Origin: an uncultured Clostridium sp.
GTDB taxonomy: Bacteria > Bacillota > Clostridia > Oscillospirales > Acutalibacteraceae
Reading direction: 5' to 3'
Length of the DNA: 11,954 bases
Assembly: GCA_902471875.1 (NCBI GenBank)
Contig: CABRLN010000047.1
Span: 1-11,954 of the forward strand
Program-made: the position numbers and the translations under genes
Notes under the pieces: generated by a model
Databases searched by the model: none
Told to the model about the DNA's origin: nothing
What the model saw: only the letters and a program-made list of their open reading frames with translations
Shown: piece by piece, positions 6,022 through 11,954 of the stretch
Layout of the letters: each line of letters opens with the position of its first letter
Numbering within the stretch: the first letter of the stretch is position 1

Positions 6022-6219
6022 ATTATTATGTGTTTTTTAATTTTAAATATTTTTATTGTAAAGTTATAAAATGAATACATCACTTAGTTTTATTAACTAT
6101 AAATATAGTAATAAGTTAGGAAATATATAAATATATTATAAAAAACCATTAATGTATTATTAAGTAATTATTTAGATTGATAAAATGACCTATTATTATA
6201 TATTTCTAAATATACAACG
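6022..6219. other. Very AT-rich intergenic DNA without recognisable features
   Basis: This stretch is made almost wholly of A and T runs. I see no open reading frame of credible length, no RNA gene and no convincing promoter pair. It may act as an upstream AT-rich element or a nucleoid-protein binding region for the divergent genes, but nothing specific supports that. Confidence 0.4.
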
Positions 6220-6237
6220 CATTGACAAAAATCAATG
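6220..6237. promoter_or_regulatory. Operator-like inverted repeat over the -35 box
   Basis: CATTGA (6220-6225) and TCAATG (6232-6237) are exact reverse complements separated by six bases, and the left arm overlaps the TTGACA box. Such placement would let a dimeric regulator block RNA polymerase. Six-base arms can occur by chance. Confidence 0.4.
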
Positions 6238-6254
6238 TAAGTGTTATATATAAT
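6222..6254 (+). promoter_or_regulatory. Probable sigma-A promoter of the giant YD-repeat gene
   Basis: TTGACA at 6222-6227 is a perfect -35 box. TATATA at 6245-6250 lies at the ideal 17-nt spacing, and a perfect TATAAT overlaps at 6249-6254 with a less usual 21-nt spacing. Transcription would start near 6257-6262, giving an untranslated leader of about 165 nt before the ATG at 6427. Confidence 0.6.
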
Positions 6255-6264
6255 TATGTAAGAC

Positions 6265-6283
6265 ATTAGCAAATATTGCTAAT
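6265..6283. promoter_or_regulatory. Operator-like perfect palindrome just downstream of the start point
   Basis: ATTAGCAA (6265-6272) and TTGCTAAT (6276-6283) are perfect inverted repeats around ATA. They lie roughly at +5 to +25 from the predicted start, a classic repressor position. In the RNA it could instead form a hairpin, although a 3-nt loop is tight. No regulator gene is visible in the window. Confidence 0.5.
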
Positions 6284-6426
6284 ATATTACAAGCTAAAAA
6301 TAACATATTGCTATTACATTGTTTAATTATTTGTCTGTTTTAGTTTTATGGCACTTGTTAGAAGGTGATAACAATGTTTCTTTAATCATTTTTGATTTAA
6401 AAATATAAATATAAGGGGTAATTTAT
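6284..6426 (+). promoter_or_regulatory. Leader of the giant YD-repeat gene
   Basis: This AT-rich untranslated leader ends with AAGGGG at 6413-6418, a ribosome binding site 8 nt before the ATG. I recognise no riboswitch class in it. A short imperfect hairpin can be drawn at TTTAATCA/TGATTTAAA near 6381-6402. Two tiny ATG-initiated frames (6 and 3 codons) occur in the leader and are probably incidental. Confidence 0.4.
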
Positions 6427-9400
6427 ATGAAAGGTTTGTTAAAAATAACATCTGTTTTATTATCTTGGATTTTATCAATAAGCTTAGTATTTGTAGGACC
6501 TATACAAACTGCGGCAATTAACATGTCCGCAGAAATCAATAACAATACTGCAATTGGTTCTGAATTTCAACAGGAAGAATATTCTGAACTTGAATATGGG
6601 GGTAATATGAATAGAAGTATTGTTAGCGAAATTATATCAGAAAGAAGCCAATATACAAAGCAATTTCGTATGAATGACGGTAGCACTCTTATTGCACAAT
6701 ATGAGTATCCTATTCATTTTAAAAATGATGAAAACGAATGGATAGAATATGATAATTCTATTTCTGAAGAAAATTTGTCTAATGCTGATTACAGCAAAAT
6801 TGATGCAACATTAGGTACTGAAATTTATAGTGATACTTCTGTTACTGTAATTGAAGCAACAGGAGTAACAGAGACATCAACTGAATTTTCTTTTGATTTA
6901 GTTATTCCTAATCAGAAAATTTTAGATGAGGGTGAAACTTTTGCTTTGGAACAAAAAAACGAAACAACACCCGTTCCACAGAATCAGTCATCAGGAACAA
7001 CAGTTTTGTCTACTGACAGAGCTAATTATTTAGATATTGTTCCAACTGAATGCCCAACTGAACTGTATACTGAGGATACAGAAGATACAGAAGATACAGA
7101 AGGTATAGTACTCTCTGAACAATCAGACAATGTCAATTATTCTGATGAAGAACCTGAATACAGCAATAAAAAAAGTGATATTGATATCAAACTTGCTAAA
7201 AAATCAAAAAAGAGCAATATGATTAAGGTAAAGTTTGAGGATTATCAAATTAGTTGGGGATATAATAAAACAAATAAAAGTAAAATGAATATTATTGAAA
7301 ATGATGAAGAACTATTAGGTAATGATAAATTTCTTGCAAAGAAAAAACTTATTTCTGAAGCAGTTTATAAAAATATTTTTAATAATATAGATTTGCAGTG
7401 CTTTGTAACACCTTTGGGAGTAAAAGAAAATATAATACTAAACAGCAGCAATGTTGATACAGAATTTGAAATGCAATACAAATTTAAAAATTTATTAGCT
7501 GTCTCAAAAGATGATAAAACTATTGAATTAGTTAATAATAAAAATGAAATTGTTTTTATTATTACTGCACCATATATGACAGATGCAGAGGGTAATGCAA
7601 GTACGCAGTTAAATTTGGAAATAGTCAGTCAAAAGAATGACGAATTAACTGTAAAACTAAAGGCAGATAGAGAATGGATTTTAGACGAAAATCGATCATA
7701 TCCTATAACTATCGATCCTACTTTTATTACCAGTCAAGAATGGCGAAAAACATCCTGTGCATATGTTGATGACAGCCACCCGAATACCAGTTATGGATAT
7801 GGCAGTTCAAGCGGTTATACCGGTACTGTCTATGCAGGAACATATGGCAGCGGTAATTATAGAACATACATTAAGTTGAACGAGCTTCCTAAATTAGGAA
7901 AAGGTGATATGATTGTAGATGCCAGATTAAATATGCATTTGTATATGAATGGCTTTTACCACGATATGTATGTTGGTGCATATCAAGTAACCTCCAATTG
8001 GGAGCAAAATACCATTACATGGAATAACAGAGCGTCATACGGTTCAACGGTTTTAGATTACGAAAAGTTTGTAAAAAATGATCCGGATGCTTGGCATGAC
8101 TGGAACGTGACAAATATAGTAAAAAAATGGTATAATGGTACATCAAATTATGGCATTATGTTAAAGCCTCTTGACGAAAGTGAAAATGATCAATGTGCAG
8201 CTTTTTATTCCGGGTCATACCCATCAACTTCTACTCCAAGGCCTGTTTTTCAATTAACATATAGAAATAATAAAGGCATTGAAGATTACTGGACATATTC
8301 AAGCTTTTCGGTTGGTACAGCGGGCACCGCTTATGTTAACGATTATACAGGTAATTTAACCTTTATAACTAATGACATGTCTACAACCGGAAACTATTCC
8401 ACAAATGTTCAGCATGTATTTAATAACTATATGGCAAATGAAAAATATAATAAGTCTGCACCATATACAGGCTTGGGCTGGAGGTTAAATATACAGCAAA
8501 CAGTGCTGCCGTCATCAAAATTTGGTTTAACGGGTGACAGTGCCGAAAAGTACCCATATGTTTATACTGACGGCGATGGTACAGACCACTATTTTATAAA
8601 AGAAACCAAAGACAACAAAACCACATATAAAGATGAAGATGGGCTAAAGTTAGAACTTACTTTAGATAAATCCAGCACAAATAGCTATTACACCATAACA
8701 AACGAAAAAGGTGCTAAACAGAATTTTAATAAAAGCGGAAATTTATACAGCTCTATTGACCCAAACGGAAATACAACGCTGTACTCTAGTAATACTACTG
8801 ACAACGTTATATTATCTGTTCAAGATGCTTCAGCGTTAAAACTCAATATGAGCAGAAACAGCAATAACTACATTACTCAAATCTCCGACCATGCAGGAAG
8901 AACAAAAAAATTTATATACAGCGGCAACAAGTTATCACAAATAGTAAATCCTGATAATACTAAAATTAGTTTTACCTATGACAGTGAAGGTTCAATAACA
9001 AGTATTACCGATATTGACGGATATAAGGTAACATTTGCATATACTGCACTATCAAAAGGAAAACAGGTGTCTGAAATTCAGGAATATGCTGCTGATAGTA
9101 CGGCAGGACAAAAAATTACATTTACTCGTTCTGATTATAATGTTACTGCAATTCGCTCAGCAGGTGTAGATGGTATTTTTAATAATTCAGATGACTGCAT
9201 TTCAAAATACCAATTTGACAATTTTGGACGAACTATTTCTGTGTCAAATCGTTTAGCTAATGGCAAAGAAATGGGTGCGTCAGCATATTCCTATACTGCA
9301 GGAGAGGTTAATTCTGACAACAGCAATATAAAACAGCTTAACCGTTCTACAACGAACTATGCAACACCTTCAAATACCGAAAATTTACTTAAAAATCATA

Positions 9401-11954
9401 ATTTTGAAACATCTGCTAACTGGACATCTGCTTCTTGGAATGGCAATTCAACATTTACAGCTTCTTATTCTTCTTCTCAGCGTTATTTTGGACAGAAGTC
9501 TTTACAAATAACATCAACTGCTTGTACTGAGGACACCAGGGCAAGAGTTTTACAAGATGTTTCTAACACTATAGTAAAAGCGGGTAAAACATATACATTG
9601 TCGGCATATGTTAAAACAAGCGGTATAGTAGAAAGTGAAAGTAATGATGTTGGTGCTATGATTGGTGCCGGTGTATATCATAACGATGGCACATGGACCA
9701 ACAATTATTCTGAGCATTTAACAGGCACTACCGATACGAATGTTAATGGTGGTTGGCGAAGGCTTACTGTAACCTTTACTGTTCCTACAGATGTAGATTA
9801 TACTCGAATAAATCTGGCAGTAAGGGGTACAACAGGAACTGCATATTTTGACGGAGTTCAGCTTGAAGAAGGAACTACTGCAAACAACTATAATATGCTT
9901 CAAAATTCAGGAATGGAGCTTGTTAGTACATCTACCGGTATTCCAACATATTGGTACGGAAATAATTTAACAAGTAATTCTTCAACGGATTATTATTCAA
10001 CGGCTCAGTATTTTAACAGCAGTACTTCTTTTATGATTACAGGTCAAGCTGATAAACAAAAATGGCTGTATCAAACTGTTCCTGTAAGCGGTAATGAAGA
10101 TGACACTTACATAGTAAGCGGTTGGGCAAAAGCTAACGCTGTTCCTGAAGATGATAATAACGCAAGAAAATTCAAAATTTCGATAGAAATTAAATTCAGC
10201 GACGGCACATCAAAGTTTGTAAGCAAGCCAGCTGAATTTAATCGCTCTGTCAGTGCTTGGCAGTACGCTACCGCAACCTTTAATTTGTCCGATGGTACAT
10301 CAGCAAAGAAAACACCTGTAAGCATAACTGTTTATTTAAATTACAGCTTACAAGCAAATAAGGTATATTTTGATAATATTCAGCTCATAAAGGACGCTAC
10401 CCAAAGCTATACTTATAATAGTGATGGAGAGCTTGTTTCAGTTGTATCAAATGCTGAACAGCAGTCAAAAATGGAATATTCAAATTCAAATCTTACTAAG
10501 TCAGTTGACCCTAAAGGCTATGCTTATACATATACTTATGACAATAACCACAATATGACAAAAGCAACCAGTCAACGAGGTATGACTTATAATTATGCAT
10601 ATAATGCAAGGGGATTAGCTACTTCACTTGAAGCTAAAAATTCCGCAGGAACTATGTCGTTAAAATCAGATGTTGAATATTCTGCCAATGGAAGATTTGT
10701 TACAAAGACCTGTGACCAAGACGGACGCTCAGACACATATAATTACAACACAACTACAGGCTTTTTAGACAGCGTAACCGATAATGACACAAATACAACA
10801 ATAAGTTACAGTTATAACACAAATAATGGTAATTTATTAAGTGCTTCACAAACAGTCAATTCAGAAAACATTACTGTCAGCAACAACTACAGTTATTCAT
10901 CAGCGGGCAATCTGTTGACAAAAATTAACAGAAATGACACAAGCTATAATATTGAGTATGACAAGTTTAATAACACTACTGTAAATAAAGTAGGCAGTCA
11001 GGTGTTAACAAGCTTTGACTATGGTGCAAATAACGGTATATTGCAAAAGGTTACTTATGGCACGGGTCAATATATAAACTACAGCTATGACAGTTACGGT
11101 AATATTAAAACTATTGGATATAACGGCAAAACAGCATTTAAATGGTACAGTGACAAAAGCGGTGCTATTATACGTGGTAATGATTTAATTAACAATCGTG
11201 AATTTTTCTACGATTACGACACAACAGGCAGACTTGTACGCCAAAGTACTATAGACACGTCGTTGTCCGGTACTAAAAATCGCTTTCTTTCAGGCTTTGA
11301 ATATGCTTATGATTTAAACAACAATGTTACAAAGCTGGTAAGCCAAAGCAAAGAAAGCACTATTAAACATAGCTATACCTATGGTAAGGATAACTTGCTT
11401 GAAAAGTATGTTTTAAACGGTGGCAGAGAAGTAACCTACACCTATGACGGACTTAGCAGAAATACAAGCATAAGCTTGAATACCGAAAGAAATATCGAAA
11501 CAAAATATGTTTACTGGCTGTCTGAAAGAAATACATCGGGTTCTGAACAGTATAGAACCACAAAAATCCGTTCAGAAATTATAGACGGCAAAACCTATGT
11601 TTATTACTACGACACAAACGGCAATATTACAGACATTAAATTAAAGTCAGGCAGTACAGAAACTGCATTGTATCAATATAGCTATGATGAGCTTAAGCAA
11701 TTGGATTATGTCAGAGATTATGTAAACAATAAGGCATATTCATATTATTATGACGCAGGCGGAAACATAGTTGAAGAAAATATATATTCAGATTTTGACA
11801 GCATAGGAAGACCGAGCAAATCGGAATATAAAGAATATTCATATGAAGATTCTAACTGGAAAGATAAACTCACCAATTATGACGGACAAGAAATTACCTA
11901 TGACAGTATAGGCAATCCGCTAAAATACCGTGACAATATGACAATGACATGGAA
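6427..11954 (+). CDS. Giant secreted DNRLRE / YD-repeat (RHS-type) protein, truncated by the window end
   Basis: One frame stays open from the ATG at 6427 to the right edge, giving 1842 complete codons and no stop. Residues 1-30 form a signal peptide (MKGLLK, a hydrophobic core, then QTAA), without a lipobox. Residues about 60-220 hold a domain that opens with charged and aromatic motifs typical of these proteins (DGSTLIAQYEYPIHF) and then an acidic linker with a TED repeat at 215-226. A conserved segment ends in YPITIDPT at 425-432, followed by a DNRLRE-type beta-sandwich module at about 437-612 (ending in VFQLTY), a family related to carbohydrate-binding modules. Then come a VNDYTGNL linker (637-644), a first YD-repeat block (about 755-975), two carbohydrate-binding-like modules (986-1325) and a second YD block from 1328. 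The visible part ends at GNPLKYRD (1829-1836), the motif that normally precedes the RHS core. YD repeats form a large beta-cage shell; in polymorphic toxins this encloses a variable C-terminal effector, but secreted Clostridia versions may be adhesins. The C-terminus and function are therefore unknown. Confidence 0.93.
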   Translation, partial: MKGLLKITSVLLSWILSISLVFVGPIQTAAINMSAEINNNTAIGSEFQQEEYSELEYGGNMNRSIVSEIISERSQYTKQFRMNDGSTLIAQYEYPIHFKNDENEWIEYDNSISEENLSNADYSKIDATLGTEIYSDTSVTVIEATGVTETSTEFSFDLVIPNQKILDEGETFALEQKNETTPVPQNQSSGTTVLSTDRANYLDIVPTECPTELYTEDTEDTEDTEGIVLSEQSDNVNYSDEEPEYSNKKSDIDIKLAKKSKKSNMIKVKFEDYQISWGYNKTNKSKMNIIENDEELLGNDKFLAKKKLISEAVYKNIFNNIDLQCFVTPLGVKENIILNSSNVDTEFEMQYKFKNLLAVSKDDKTIELVNNKNEIVFIITAPYMTDAEGNASTQLNLEIVSQKNDELTVKLKADREWILDENRSYPITIDPTFITSQEWRKTSCAYVDDSHPNTSYGYGSSSGYTGTVYAGTYGSGNYRTYIKLNELPKLGKGDMIVDARLNMHLYMNGFYHDMYVGAYQVTSNWEQNTITWNNRASYGSTVLDYEKFVKNDPDAWHDWNVTNIVKKWYNGTSNYGIMLKPLDESENDQCAAFYSGSYPSTSTPRPVFQLTYRNNKGIEDYWTYSSFSVGTAGTAYVNDYTGNLTFITNDMSTTGNYSTNVQHVFNNYMANEKYNKSAPYTGLGWRLNIQQTVLPSSKFGLTGDSAEKYPYVYTDGDGTDHYFIKETKDNKTTYKDEDGLKLELTLDKSSTNSYYTITNEKGAKQNFNKSGNLYSSIDPNGNTTLYSSNTTDNVILSVQDASALKLNMSRNSNNYITQISDHAGRTKKFIYSGNKLSQIVNPDNTKISFTYDSEGSITSITDIDGYKVTFAYTALSKGKQVSEIQEYAADSTAGQKITFTRSDYNVTAIRSAGVDGIFNNSDDCISKYQFDNFGRTISVSNRLANGKEMGASAYSYTAGEVNSDNSNIKQLNRSTTNYATPSNTENLLKNHNFETSANWTSASWNGNSTFTASYSSSQRYFGQKSLQITSTACTEDTRARVLQDVSNTIVKAGKTYTLSAYVKTSGIVESESNDVGAMIGAGVYHNDGTWTNNYSEHLTGTTDTNVNGGWRRLTVTFTVPTDVDYTRINLAVRGTTGTAYFDGVQLEEGTTANNYNMLQNSGMELVSTSTGIPTYWYGNNLTSNSSTDYYSTAQYFNSSTSFMITGQADKQKWLYQTVPVSGNEDDTYIVSGWAKANAVPEDDNNARKFKISIEIKFSDGTSKFVSKPAEFNRSVSAWQYATATFNLSDGTSAKKTPVSITVYLNYSLQANKVYFDNIQLIKDATQSYTYNSDGELVSVVSNAEQQSKMEYSNSNLTKSVDPKGYAYTYTYDNNHNMTKATSQRGMTYNYAYNARGLATSLEAKNSAGTMSLKSDVEYSANGRFVTKTCDQDGRSDTYNYNTTTGFLDSVTDNDTNTTISYSYNTNNGNLLSASQTVNSENITVSNNYSYSSAGNLLTKINRNDTSYNIEYDKFNNTTVNKVGSQVLTSFDYGANNGILQKVTYGTGQYINYSYDSYGNIKTIGYNGKTAFKWYSDKSGAIIRGNDLINNREFFYDYDTTGRLVRQSTIDTSLSGTKNRFLSGFEYAYDLNNNVTKLVSQSKESTIKHSYTYGKDNLLEKYVLNGGREVTYTYDGLSRNTSISLNTERNIETKYVYWLSERNTSGSEQYRTTKIRSEIIDGKTYVYYYDTNGNITDIKLKSGSTETALYQYSYDELKQLDYVRDYVNNKAYSYYYDAGGNIVEENIYSDFDSIGRPSKSEYKEYSYEDSNWKDKLTNYDGQEITYDSIGNPLKYRDNMTMTW
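7072..7107 (+). repeat. Nine-base tandem repeat encoding Glu-Asp-Thr
   Basis: GAGGATACA (7072-7080) and two copies of GAAGATACA (7081-7098) are followed by a degenerate unit GAAGGTATA (7099-7107). They encode an acidic TEDTEDTEDTEG linker at about residues 215-227 of the YD-repeat protein. The units keep the reading frame, so copy-number changes would alter only linker length. Confidence 0.8.
9382..10401 (+). other. Two tandem carbohydrate-binding-like (CBM4/9-type) modules within the YD-repeat protein
   Basis: Residues about 986-1150 begin with NLLKNHNFE and end with AYFDGVQLEEG. Residues about 1154-1325 begin with NMLQNSGMELV and end with VYFDNIQLIKD. The opening 'N-x-G/N-F/M-E' and closing 'YFDxVQLxxG' frames are the usual borders of galactose-binding-like jelly-roll modules in the CBM4/9 style. 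The interior has Trp and Tyr residues in strand positions (for example WRRLTVTFTVP and WQYATATFNL) as in sugar-binding members. Binding specificity cannot be read from sequence, and some such modules have a purely structural role. Confidence 0.7.

Noticed and set aside
6348..6385. Tiny upstream frames (6 and 3 codons) as a leader peptide
   Set aside because: They are too short and not followed by an attenuator-like hairpin with a T-run.
6284..6426. Possible riboswitch in the leader of the giant gene
   Set aside because: No conserved core of a known class could be identified, and the sequence is too AT-rich for confident folding.
9718..10325. Minus-strand frames within the YD-repeat gene
   Set aside because: They oppose a continuous 5.5-kb coding frame with clear domains and have no start signals.

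Overview
This is a low-GC, AT-rich bacterial window. Strong GGAGG-type ribosome binding sites, the rpsB-tsf pair, a CmpB-like small membrane protein and a secreted DNRLRE/YD-repeat giant protein together suggest a Gram-positive member of the Clostridia, possibly an anaerobic gut lineage of the Oscillospirales/Ruminococcaceae type. That placement is inferred from protein style, not from a marker-gene search.

Layout. (1) Positions 1-3153 hold a tightly packed plus-strand cluster. It encodes an unrecognised 532-residue soluble protein, a PAP2 lipid phosphatase whose GTG start abuts the previous stop codon, a 78-residue unknown protein, and a 227-residue left-handed beta-helix protein that resembles only the acetyltransferase half of GlmU. 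A weak promoter sits at the left edge. (2) Positions 3154-5078 hold the translation operon: a perfect 16-bp inverted repeat overlapping an extended -10 promoter, a structured leader of about 100 nt, rpsB (ribosomal protein S2), an intercistronic hairpin, and tsf (elongation factor Ts). (3) Positions 5079-5419 are non-coding, with weak hairpins, a cluster of TTGTGT repeats in both orientations, and a bidirectional terminator. (4) Positions 5420-5881 (minus strand) encode a 153-residue CmpB-like membrane protein. (5) Positions 5882-6426 are a very AT-rich divergent intergenic region with a hairpin, a probable promoter and two operator-like inverted repeats. (6) From 6427 to the right edge runs one uninterrupted reading frame of 1842 codons that leaves the window. 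It is a secreted YD-repeat (RHS-type) protein with a signal peptide, a DNRLRE module and two carbohydrate-binding-like modules set between two YD-repeat blocks.

How the genes fit together. PAP2 and the GlmU-like protein both point to cell-envelope precursor chemistry (lipid carrier recycling, sugar acetylation), so the two unknown proteins beside them may share that theme; this is inference from context. rpsB-tsf is a housekeeping unit with its own promoter and probably autogenous control through its leader. The giant YD-repeat protein is the most interesting accessory gene. The window ends at its GNPL-type motif, just before the expected RHS core and variable C-terminus, so whether it carries a toxin, and any immunity gene, cannot be seen here.
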